DNA of 64,000 nucleotides from Hepsetus odoe (taxonomy: Eukaryota > Chordata > Actinopteri > Characiformes > Hepsetidae): contig CM029370.1 of the NCBI GenBank assembly GCA_017165825.1, forward strand, positions 21,694,186 to 21,758,185, read 5' to 3'. Made by a program: the position numbers and the translations under genes. Below are positions 1-9,761 of the stretch, one piece after another. The notes under the pieces are model-generated. The model saw nothing but the letters and a program-made list of their open reading frames with translations. It searched no databases and was not told the origin of the DNA. The first letter of the stretch is position 1, and each line of letters begins with the position of its first letter.

Positions 1-1214
1 ATTTTCTTTGTGATGCATTTTGGTTATAGAACTGTTCAATGTTTTAGATTTTTAGTATTCAGATGCTTTAGGTACTGATGATAAACACAAAACAAGGTTC
101 TTTTGCATGACTAAAGTTTCACAGTTACCTCAGCTGAGACATAACGTCTTCATATTCACGATTAAGCTTTTGAATTCAAGCTTTGCAGATTAGAAGTACT
201 ACAGAAACATAGCCAGCTTTGACTCATTATGAGCTGCCATCCACATTACTGCCTGTGTTTTTATATTTAAATTTAGGGACCTATACTTAAATTTAAATGA
301 CTTCCTTTATTCAGAAAACTGACATCTTTTTGTTCCAGTTTTGTTATGGTGACATGATATTTGCACAGCAGTGCTTTTCAAGAGTTGTACACGTTCAACA
401 ACATTATTGGTTGATTTGTGCCATAAAAGCACTAAGAATTTAGTAAATACTTAGACTAAAAGTTTGACTTTATTGAGTTTTTCTAAAATATGTAAAAAAA
501 AAAAAAAAAAAAAAAAAAACATGCTACAAATTGCCACACTATTTGTGCTCCAAAATGTTGATATTCAGTGACTATACAGAAAAATCTCAAGTTTCAATTA
601 ATGGTCCCTTTTTCTGTAGTTCTGATCCTATCCTTACAGGTCAGAAGGTCTCATTATAATAAAATAAACAGCAGTGTTGGATACTAATCATAGTTTTGTG
701 GCAGTTGAATGTTAATGCCATCTCATGCATAATCATTTGAAGACAAATAGAAATTTGTCACAAGCATGTGTAGCTGGTTTTAGGGTCTAAAGATGCTACA
801 AGCTCTTCAGTAGAATTTTTTTGATTATCATGATGTGATGCTTCAATTGTGGTAAACCATCATTATTTGGAGTCTGTGTGTTTGTATTTGGTCGTACCAC
901 CTGATTAATAGTTCTGTTGAATGTTACCCTGTGAAGTTAAAATATTAATCTGTAGAATGGTTCAGTGTTGCATCTCTAAGCTTAATATTTTGCTGGTGTG
1001 GTGTTTTGATAAGTGGTACAACTATCACTGAGTTTATCAGAATTGTTCATCACTCATACATCATTTTGAATGTCATAGGTCATCGCTTGACTAATGACCG
1101 ATGTCATTAGGGACTTGCTCCCCAGTGTTGCCAGTGGTTGGCAGATGCTACGGCCATCCGTGTTGTACTCATGGCTGTGTTCACCATGTGATGTCAGACT
1201 TGTCTCCCTTGCAG
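1..1214 (+). other. wtap intron (partial), no exon recognised
   Basis: This stretch lies directly upstream of the first recognisable wtap exon and ends in a splice acceptor (pyrimidine-rich, then GCAG at 1211-1214). It is AT-rich and contains a run of about 27 A at 493-519. I looked on both strands for upstream wtap coding sequence and found nothing convincing, so the earlier exons should lie outside the window. Confidence 0.75.
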
Positions 1215-2419
1215 CCAGACTGGTAAGAAGCTGATGGCGAAGTGCCGCATGCTGATCCAAGAGAACCAGGAGCTGGGCAGGCAGCTGTCCCAGGGTCGCA
1301 TCGCACAGCTAGAGGCCGAACTCGCCTTGCAGAAGAAGTACAGCGAGGAGCTCAAGAGCAGCCAGGATGGTGAGGGAAAGCTTTTATACTCTCTATCATA
1401 CTTTTATATTATCTACATCATTAACACCTGCTTTCTGGTTCATAGTGATATACAAAAAAAGAATTTCTGGGCTGATGATAACAAATACTACCAATATATT
1501 TCTAGTGCAAATGAAAGTTTTTCTGAATATTTACATTAGTACTTTATTAAGCTGATGCTCTTACACAGTAAGATTTGGTCCTAACCTCATTCATCAGAGA
1601 GTAACAATATGTACATCACTGCGTATGAGTTTAAGTAGGCCCTTTGACTGGAGCTATAAAGGAAGAATTCAGTATTCCCATGTTCCCATAGAATACTGTG
1701 CTCATCTGAAAATACAAATTTTAACTTTGGATATCTGTTTTCATTATTTAGAGCTTAATGATTTTATCATTCAGCTGGATGAGGAAGTGGAGGGCATGCA
1801 GAGCACCATCCTAGTTCTGCAGCAGCAGCTAAGGGAAACCAAGCAGCAGCTATCTCAGCAAGTGCAGGCCCAGGGTGGTCCCAGCAGGACTTCCCCCTCT
1901 CCCCAGTCAACCTCAGAGCCCCCCACTCAGACTGAAGCAGCGCCAACTACCAGCATCTCTGGGGGGAAAGACTGCGGGAGGGTGTCCAACGGACCCTCCA
2001 ATGGGAATTCGTCTCAGAGGGGCGCCTCTGGATCCAGTCTGTACCGTGAAGCAAGCAGTGCAGATGAGGATTACCCAATGTCACCCTCAGCCTCCAGCCC
2101 CACCCATGGGGGTGTTTCAAAACTCTCCAACCATTCAGAGGATGCGGCAAGCCAGGGTGGTGGGGAAGGTTACGTGACTCAGCTGAGCGCAGGTTATGAG
2201 AGCGTGGACTCTCCCACAGGCAGCGAGACGTCAATGACCCAGCACTCTAACGACACAGACTCCAATGCTGACTCCCACGAGGCTGCTGCTGTTTCCAAGG
2301 CCAACAGGACAAGCACGCGCCATGGTGCTCAGAATGGCCTGGACACAACTGCAGCCACTGTTACGGTTACTATCAACTCGTCAGTAGCCTCCAACACCTC
2401 CACAGGGTCTGTTTTGTAA
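1215..2419 (+). CDS. wtap: WTAP, pre-mRNA-splicing regulator (last two coding exons, 5' partial)
   Basis: Two coding exons are visible: 1215-1369 and 1752-2419 (stop TAA 2417-2419), joined in phase 1 (G|AG = Glu). The first exon enters in phase 2. It encodes a Glu/Gln-rich coiled coil (QTGKKLMAKCRML..., then IAQLEAELALQKKY) that matches the conserved core of vertebrate WTAP. The second opens with ELNDFIIQLDEEVEGMQ and runs into a long Ser/Gly/Thr-rich disordered tail with the family signatures NGPSNG and QLSAGYESVDSPTGSE, ending in GSVL. WTAP is the nuclear adaptor that holds METTL3/METTL14 in the m6A methyltransferase complex and takes part in splicing control. The coiled coil mediates assembly; the tail is low-complexity. 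The N-terminal half lies off the left edge. Identification is by recognised family sequence and is firm. Confidence 0.96.
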
Positions 2420-3030
2420 TATTCTTAACGTTACCCCCTCTTTTGTTTCGTTTGTTTTTTTTATACTCATGACAAACAAATGCCACACATTTAGGGCCAG
2501 TTAGTTTTTGCTTAAGAAATTGAAAGTTAAGGACATGCAGTTTTTTTTAACCACTTCCTGTCATTACTGATTCTTTTTGAACATTTTCAGAAAACCAATT
2601 ACATTGAGTACCAAGCGAATGAATATGTAGTTTTCATTGGTTATTTCCCTTCCTTTTTTTTTTTTTTTAAGGTTTTAAGACTTTGCAGGCTCATTCACTT
2701 GAACGTAACTGTTTCTGTACACTTGATTTGTTCACTCACTAAAAACAGAAGTTCTTTATCAAATTTTGTACCATAATGCTTGATTAAGTCTTGAAGCTGC
2801 AAGTTATTTCTTCACTTGCCATGCTGGTTCAGAATGTCCTTAGTTTCTTGATGTTAAACTTTTTTTAAATGTTTTCTGTTCCTCCCCACAACAAGATAAG
2901 TTTTGTTTAATGCGTGTGTAGTGTTTTTTTTTTTCTTTTTTTTTTCTGAGCTGTATCTTGTCAGATTCATATTCTGATTTCATTTCATGTACTGACCAAA
3001 TATCAATAAAGGCTTTTAATGACACTAGCA
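2420..3030 (+). other. wtap 3' untranslated region with poly(A) signal
   Basis: AT-rich sequence follows the wtap stop codon. It has T-runs (2657-2671, 2925-2946) and a canonical AATAAA at 3005-3010, which would place cleavage near 3020-3035. The end point is inferred from the signal, not from transcript data. Confidence 0.7.
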
Positions 3031-3369
3031 TCATTTCAGATTTCATTAAAAACAGAACTGATCAGAGACTAAATAGGTATTGCACATAATTTCACTGGAC
3101 GGTCTAAATGCTTGCTCAACTGCCTAGGACAAAAATATTTTAATTGTTTATAAAATCTAAATTATTTAGCTGTAAATAGACGATTGTACCAGTTTAGTTT
3201 AAGGAAATAACTACACAGGTGCTGCCACCAACACTGACTGAGCTAGTTTTTATGACATCTCACAGAAAAAAGACAAAATGAATCCAGGTTGCCTGAAGAA
3301 GGTACATGTTCCTTTCAAAGCCTCTACTGAGGTTAGTGGGAGGAGAAAGAGGCAAGCGGTTCATCCAGA

Positions 3370-3383
3370 CCTGTAGATGGCGC
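3370..3383 (+). promoter_or_regulatory. CTCF-like motif ahead of acat2
   Basis: CCTGTAGATGGCGC matches the consensus CCASYAGRKGGCRS at 13 of 14 positions. It lies about 150 bp upstream of the acat2 start codon. The core TAGATGGCGCT (3374-3384) recurs exactly ahead of kif25 at 9496-9506. Confidence 0.4.
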
Positions 3384-3535
3384 TTTTCTCAAATCACGCT
3401 CTGATCTTTTCTAACAAACGAAAGCTGCAGCATGCTAATCAGGACCCTCAGTGGGAGGGCGGGGAGAAATAAATGGACTGAGACCGAGCTCATAGCAAGG
3501 ACTCTGTAGCCGAGATCAGCGCCGAGAGGAGCAGG

Positions 3536-6500
3536 ATGAACCCCGAGTCTGTAGTGATCGCGTCTGCTGCCCGGACCCCTATAGGTGAAGCCCTGCTTCC
3601 CTGCCAGGCTGCCCCAAGGAGCAGTGCTCGCTTTACATTTGTATTACTGTGTTTTTTATTCGTAATGTCCGGTTTTTAAATTAAACAGGGTCTCTCTAAT
3701 GCTGATTGGTGCATAATTCTTTAAATAACATATTTAATGTACTAATCTCGTAGTTCGTCGTTGTTGTCTGTCAGCTCATAGTCGTACAGCCGTTCTGATT
3801 GGTTCGTTGATGAGGTCTGCTGTTTTCTCGTGCCATGATTGGCTGATTTGCTGTAGGGCGATGCAAAGCACCCGCTACTAATTGGCTGAGCCACCGCTGA
3901 CGTTCTGAACAGTACTTCTGTGACGTTGGACAATTTATTAGATTTGAACTAATTGACAAGGACATTAAATGGCTTTACTGAGCACGTTTATGTATTTATA
4001 TTTTGACTAAATAAAACATTCATTTATGTTCATATTTTCACAGTTCATAGCCTTAAATAATGGGGGGGCGTTTGATTTGTGTTGTAAAAAACATTAACAG
4101 CCAAAAAAACCTGAAAACAGGCTTTATTTGACCCTTTATTCAACCTTGAACATTCATTTTTAAAGTGAAGGTGTTTTGTTTTTTTGTCTTTTTGTCTTTA
4201 AAAGGGTCCTTCAATGGGGCATTAAGCAGTGTTCCTCTTCATGAGTTGGCAGCGGTAGTTATTAAGGATGTACTAAAGAGAGCCAGTGTAAAGCCGGAGG
4301 ATGTTTCTGAAGTCATCATGGGTCATGTGCTCACCGCAGGTAAGATATAATCATATAACTGTATATAAATTATATATAATGTTTATTATAATTGTGTGTG
4401 TGTGTATAATATATGTATATGTATGTATATGTTTATTATAATTTTGTGTGTGTGTGTATATATGTATACGTATGTATACATATATCTCAGTTTACAGGCT
4501 CTTTGCTTACTATTCCTTTTAACCTAATTGTTATTTTGCTTTTGATTAGGGTAATATGGTGATATTTATTGTTACCTTGATAAATGACACCACAATTTTC
4601 TTTTCTGAGTGCATGAGATGCTGATGGAAAAAGATTTTATTCATATGTTTATGACATCACTGGTTCCTTCTTCTTTGATTGAACTCATCAGATCTTCCAA
4701 AAACTTAATATCGTGACACATTTTGTATCATAAACATTTTTTAACTCCTCAAGATATTATATTTGTTCCATACTGCCCTCCCCTAGTTTGGATGTGTTCT
4801 GTACATTTGATGTGGAGTAAACTGCTAAATGACTGGTTGTAAAGAAATACAAAAAGGCTTAAACCAGACTCCGTGTGCTTTACACCTGCTGTCCTCAGGC
4901 CATGGACAGAACCCCACAAGGCAGGCTAGTGTTGAAGCAGGCATCCCATATCCTGTGCCAGCCTGGAGCTGTCAGATGGTGTGTGGCTCTGGTCTGAAAG
5001 CCGTGTGTCTTGGAGCTCAGTCCATTCTGATGGGAGAGTCCAGTGTGGTGGTGGCAGGGGGCATGGAAAGCATGAGCCGGGTGGGTCCTACTCAGGAAGC
5101 AGACGGTGACCGCCTCTGACACTGCTGTGTTTTGTACTTACTCAGTTTGTTGCTGGCATTTATACTTTGGCTGCATCCTTTAAATGGCAAGGAGCCTCCA
5201 ACATGTCCTGGCTTTGTTTCATCACTTACATAATAAAAAAACTACAACAAAAAAACCAAATACAAAATGCATGTAGTTGCTTAATAATAAGAGAGTGGTG
5301 TGTTATATGCATGTAAAACATAGTGATTAAGCTGATTAAAATGAGCAGAGCAGTTAAGCTATGTGGATTTGCATTTCAGGCATACTAAAATGTGTTAGCA
5401 AGTAGCAAATAATAAAGCTATTTAATAGAAGAAGGGTGTTGCCTTATTGTTGGAGGCCCAATGATGGATTTTGTGACCGTACATACAGAGCAGAATGGCT
5501 TCTTATTTTTTTAGTAACACTTAAAGATGGTTGAACTGTGATTATTAAAGATGAGTGAATAAATAATAATGTTCTTCCTCTGCATTAGTACAGTGGTTTA
5601 CTGTGGAATTGTACTCATAAATGCTCTTTGAACCTTAGGCACCTCACACCGTGCAAATGAGGTCAGGGATAAAGATGGGAGATGCTTCACTGCAGGACTC
5701 TATAGTGGCTGATGGACTCACAGATGCTTTTCACAATTACCACATGGGTGTCACAGGTACAGCTGATCTGCCCTTTTTACAGATTTATATCGATTTTAAA
5801 GTGACCTCAACCTTGATTAACACCACCTTTTATTTACATTAGCCCTATTGATGCTTATCTGCTTATGACCATTTCCCAACATTGTATTTGATCACAAAGG
5901 GTTAATGCACTTTGGTCCACTGACTTTCAATCAGACTCTGACCATGCAAGTACACAGAATGAGGAATGGATATTATCATTCTTTGATGTGACCAGTCAGG
6001 GCAACATGCAGTTTTTCAATCCCACTGACATGGTTATGGAGCTTGTTCTTGTCTCTCTACAGCGGAGAATGTTGCTAAGCAATGGAAGGTTACTCGAGAA
6101 GCTCAAGATCAGTATGCTGTCACCTCCCAGAGCAGAACTGAGGCAGCTCAGAAGGCTGGTCACTTCAACCAGGAGATTGTGCCAGTTATTGTTCCTTCAA
6201 GAAAAGGTTATATTTGATGTTTTTGTTTGGGCTGGACAGCATCAAATTAGTCTTAATATGTTCAGTAATGCTAATTCACATCTGAAGTTACTAAGAATAG
6301 GGAAAAGTAGAACAAAGCTATTTTTTTTATTCTGGTTTAAAAGGATTGTGGTGATTATTTTGATCTTTTTTAGGTCCAATAGAGGTGAAAGCTGATGAAT
6401 TCCCACGCCATGGTAGTAATATAGATGCCATGTCTAAACTAAAGCCCTGTTTCGTGAAGGACGGCTCTGGAACCGTCACTGCTGGCAATGCGTCAGGTAG

Positions 6501-8369
6501 ATCAATATCTATGACTATAACTGAACTTCAGTAATAATTGAACAGCAGTGGTGTTGAGGCCCTCACAACAAGGTGACCATGAACATGTAAAATAATAAAG
6601 ATAAGGAACTTGCTCCCACATCACATCAGTGATGCTCTGTCGTGTTATCTCTGTGCTGCAGATGTTAACTTTAGCCTTTTGTGGTCGCTCACAGGAATAA
6701 ACGATGGTGCTGCAGCTACTGTTCTCATGAGCCAATCAGAGGCTCAGAGGCGGGGTCTTTGTCCAATGGTACGAATCGTCTCATGGGCTCAGACTGGCCT
6801 TGACCCATCTGTTATGGGCACAGGGCCCATTTCAGCCATCAGAAAAGCAGTGAGTGTTTTCAGTATTCTGGGCAAGACTACCACTCAGAAGAATATAACA
6901 TAAAACCAGTGTCAGAAGATTTTTAATATACGTGCTTTGTTTTTTGTTTTTCCATTCTCTACCGTTTGTAAAGCGTGAGGGCAAAATGCTTTATGTATAA
7001 AACAAATAAGCAACGACCATTTATTTTTATTATGGAAAGCCTAAGCATATTTTTATAATTGTTTAACTCATTTTTATTTTTCAGTCTTTAAGATGTAACA
7101 GAACATTTATGTAAATGAAATTGCTTGTCCTTGTTCTCCACAGACAGAGAAGGCAGGGTGGAAACTGGCTGAAGTGGATCTTTATGAGATAAATGAGGCC
7201 TTTGCGGCTCAGTGTGTGGCTGTGGTGCAGGAGCTTGGCCTGCATACTGACAAGGTCTTAATTTAAAGCTATTTCTTTACATTTACTTTACTCATCAATA
7301 TAGAGTACTTAAAAACACACTAATTAACTCTGAGATCACCTGGTGCACTCGCTGAGGCAAATGGGATTTTGTTAAGCATGACCGTGCAAGTACTAAAATC
7401 TTCTCTCACATGACCTTAATTCATCCTGTCCAAAGAATCACATACAGACTTGTAGCAAAGCGGTCATCCTGTGATCCGGTGATGGTGCTTTTAAATTTAG
7501 TGAGCTCTTCACTGACAACAGTTCTTCTGCCAGTGTTTGTCTGTAGAGATTGCTCAGCTTTGTGCTTGATTTTGAACACTGTATTGTTGTTCATACACAC
7601 AAACCCAATAATTATCGGGGGTTTTTACTTCCTTTTAAAGCCATGTAGTGTTTATACTGTATAAGATGTATTTTAAAAAATCAACCCATCAATTTAAACA
7701 ACATAAAGCAAACACATTTTTCCATTTTTTTAGCAAATGCTGCAGTGCAGTGGCTAGGGAGTTAGCCCCAGTATCAGAAGGTCATGGGTTCAAATCCCAG
7801 ACCAGTAGGTTGCCCTGAGCTACCCTTGAGCAAGGTACTGTTACCGTCACTGCTCCCCAGGTGCTTTCAATAGCTGCCACCTGCAGCACGTGTGAGTGTA
7901 TGGGTAAAATGCAGAAGTGTAATTTCGTAGTGTGTGCTATGCCGTGTTTCGTCACTTTCAACATGGTACAAAAAACAAAGGTAACAAGAATTGCACAAAT
8001 GATGTTAATAAATAAATGGATGATGAAAGCAGGTATGGCAAGAGTCTAGCTTTCTTTTAAATTTTGTCAAGTTATGGAAACGGTGGACAAATCAGCTACA
8101 AAGTGGTATGAAATGTGTGAGTTGAGCTTTATGGCTCCAGTTATAAAATCTGCTTTTTATTAGTCTCTCCTGACCTGTTTTGTTTTTGGAACCTGCAGGT
8201 GAACGTTAGTGGAGGGGCAATCTCTCTGGGACACCCACTTGGCACGTCTGGCTGCAGAGTGTTGGTGACCCTCCTGCACGCACTTCAGAGGACTGGGGGC
8301 AGAAAAGGGGTTGCTGCATTGTGTATCGGTGGTGGAATGGGAATTGCCATGTGTGTAGAGAGAGTCTAA
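3536..8369 (+). CDS. acat2: cytosolic acetyl-CoA acetyltransferase (thiolase II)
   Basis: Nine exons: 3536-3584, 4205-4339, 4899-5080, 5639-5756, 6063-6206, 6374-6496, 6695-6849, 7144-7254 and 8199-8369 (TAA 8367-8369). All introns are GT-AG. The sum is 1188 nt, or 395 residues against about 397 in mammals. The enzyme condenses two acetyl-CoA to acetoacetyl-CoA in the cytosol, the first step toward HMG-CoA and sterols. The catalytic motifs are intact: nucleophilic Cys90 in VCGSG, NEAF at 319-322, His351 in GHPLG, and Cys381 in CIGGGMG. The start MNPESVVIASAARTPIG is the usual thiolase N-terminus and needs no targeting peptide, which fits ACAT2 rather than the mitochondrial ACAT1. Donors at 6207 (gttata) and 7255 (gtctta) are weak but keep the frame. 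A TATA-like AAATAAAT lies near 3467. The gene starts about 500 bp after the wtap poly(A) signal, in the same orientation, as in mammals. Confidence 0.97.
3705..3927 (+). promoter_or_regulatory. Inverted CCAAT-box cluster with SRE-like and CRE-like sites, acat2 intron 1
   Basis: Four ATTGG (inverted CCAAT) pentamers lie at 3705-3709, 3798-3802, 3838-3842 and 3881-3885; the last three are 40 and 43 bp apart. GTAGGGCGAT at 3853-3862 matches the reversed sterol regulatory element GTGGGGTGAT at 8 of 10 positions and is followed 18 bp later by an ATTGG. TGACGTT occurs at about 3898 and 3921. SREBP targets typically pair an SRE with an NF-Y site at about this distance. Function here is inferred. Confidence 0.4.
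4393..4482. repeat. (TG)n/(TA)n microsatellite, acat2 intron 2
   Basis: Alternating TG and TATG/TATA tracts in two blocks, near the 5' end of acat2 intron 2. Confidence 0.8.
7745..7995 (+). mobile_element. tRNA-derived SINE (short-tail family), acat2 intron 8
   Basis: A tRNA-like head with an A-box-like GTGGCTAGGGAGTTAG and B-box GGGTTCAAATCCC is followed by the core TTGCCCTGAGCTACCCTTGAGCAAGG. The tail runs through AGCTGCCACCTGCAG and an AATTTCGTAGTGTG-type segment. The same core and tail recur at 53225-53415 and, reversed, at 55415-55590. Ends are approximate and I found no clear target-site duplication. Confidence 0.7.
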
Positions 8370-9170
8370 CACACACATACACGAAGACCATCTCCTGTTA
8401 AAGAAAACTGGATGATATTCCATTCCTTCTTTAATGATCTGCTATCAATTCATGAACTATTTTTCTAATTTAATCATATGTTAAATAGTATAGTCTGTTA
8501 AAGCAGAATGTAAAGTCCAGCAACACTTGTTGTCAAGAAAACCATGTAGGAAACTCCACCAAGCTTACTGTGCAACTAGTAGATCTCCAGTGGAGAATCT
8601 TAAGCTGTGCCACGTTTACTCTGTGCTTTGTGTGTGTCTACTTGGCTTTCTTTAATACAACTGTTTCTTTTTACATTTTACTTGTGTGCAATGTTTAGAA
8701 TGAAGGGAACATCTTCCAGCACTTACAGGGAAGCTAAGCAGTCTTATCGCGTGTGCAGTGTGCTTACACGTATTAAACCCTCCTCCTTTAGACATTCCAT
8801 CTGGACGAGAACGGAGAGAAACGTGCTGGAAAGGCTTCAGCGTTTCTTTAGTAAAAGTGCGCCACGCGCTCATTCAGAGCTGTTGCCAGTAATATTCCCA
8901 CACTGTCAGTGTTGTGTAAGAAACGCTCACTAGACTGGTGGTTTACAGACTACAGCCAGAAACGGGACACTAACATAGACTTGCCTTAGACTCCCATGTG
9001 CCATAAAGCTGAACTACCCTCAGTGCTGCTCTCACTGTAGACTGGTTTAATACCACTATAATACTATAATATGCTGGTGTTGGAGTAAAATCTCAAGGGA
9101 AAACTTGTTTACATATCTAACCTCCTGTTCTTTTCCTCAGTGAATAAAGAATGCAACATGAAACCTTGTG
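8370..9170 (+). other. acat2 3' untranslated region
   Basis: Non-coding sequence after the acat2 stop, with a canonical AATAAA at 9143-9148. A second AATAAA lies at about 9368. No protein-like sequence is seen in it. Confidence 0.6.
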
Positions 9171-9424
9171 TTCTGTTATTATGAAAGAAATACTGAAATA
9201 TCCTGCTTCCAGAAATGTACCATAACGTTTGTGTTGCAGCTTTTAGAAGATATTTCATTTTGGTACAATTTTATAAATTTTCACTTTATATTAATCATTT
9301 ACAAAGTAAAAATTAAGACTCTTCATGATGAGGAAAATACAGTAATAAAAAATGAAACCTTAGATTGAATAAATACTAAGGAAAATCATTATCTGCCTTT
9401 CTATCCATCTACCTGTCTGTCTAT

Positions 9425-9480
9425 ACCTGTCTATCTGTGTATACCTGTCTATCTGTGTATACCTGTCTATCTGTGTATAT
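9425..9480 (+). repeat. 18-bp minisatellite between acat2 and kif25
   Basis: The unit CCTGTCTATCTGTGTATA is repeated about three times in tandem after a related CTATC/CTGT-rich lead-in starting near 9400. Confidence 0.85.
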
Positions 9481-9491
9481 GGAGAGAAGGG

Positions 9492-9505
9492 CCGATAGAT
9501 GGCGC
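9492..9505 (+). promoter_or_regulatory. CTCF-like motif ahead of kif25
   Basis: CCGATAGATGGCGC matches CCASYAGRKGGCRS at 12 of 14 positions and contains the same TAGATGGCGCT core as the site at 3370. It lies about 240 bp upstream of the kif25 start codon. Confidence 0.35.
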
Positions 9506-9704
9506 TAAATCCTAAACAGACTAGGCCGCAGTGTCGGCTGTGAAATTTGAAATAAAGAGACGAATTAGTAAAAGGTCCAGTTTGGTACTGGCTGACTGTG
9601 TTTGTTCCAGTGTAAGTGTTCGGCTGGATTACTGAGCACTGAGCAGCAGGAGCGGGTCTGAGCGGCCGGTTAATCGGATTAAACTTCAGTTTTGCCCCTC
9701 AGGA

Positions 9705-9761
9705 ATGACTCTCCTGTCATCTCTCCACTTCTCTCCTCCTCAAAATGCCGCTTTTCATTAA
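9705..9761 (+). other. Upstream ORF overlapping the kif25 start codon
   Basis: ATG at 9705-9707 opens an 18-codon frame that stops at TAA 9759-9761, in a different frame from kif25 and overlapping its ATG at 9745. The uORF start has G at -3. An acceptor-like stretch (TTTTGCCCCTCAG) ends at 9702, so the 5'UTR may be spliced just ahead of it. Whether this lowers kif25 translation is inference. Confidence 0.4.

Noticed and set aside
1..1214. Further wtap exons at the left edge
   Set aside because: No stretch encodes the conserved WTAP segment that precedes the QTGKKLMAKC exon.
9400..9480. CRISPR-like spaced repeats
   Set aside because: Repeats are contiguous 18-mers with no spacers in a vertebrate genome; this is a minisatellite.
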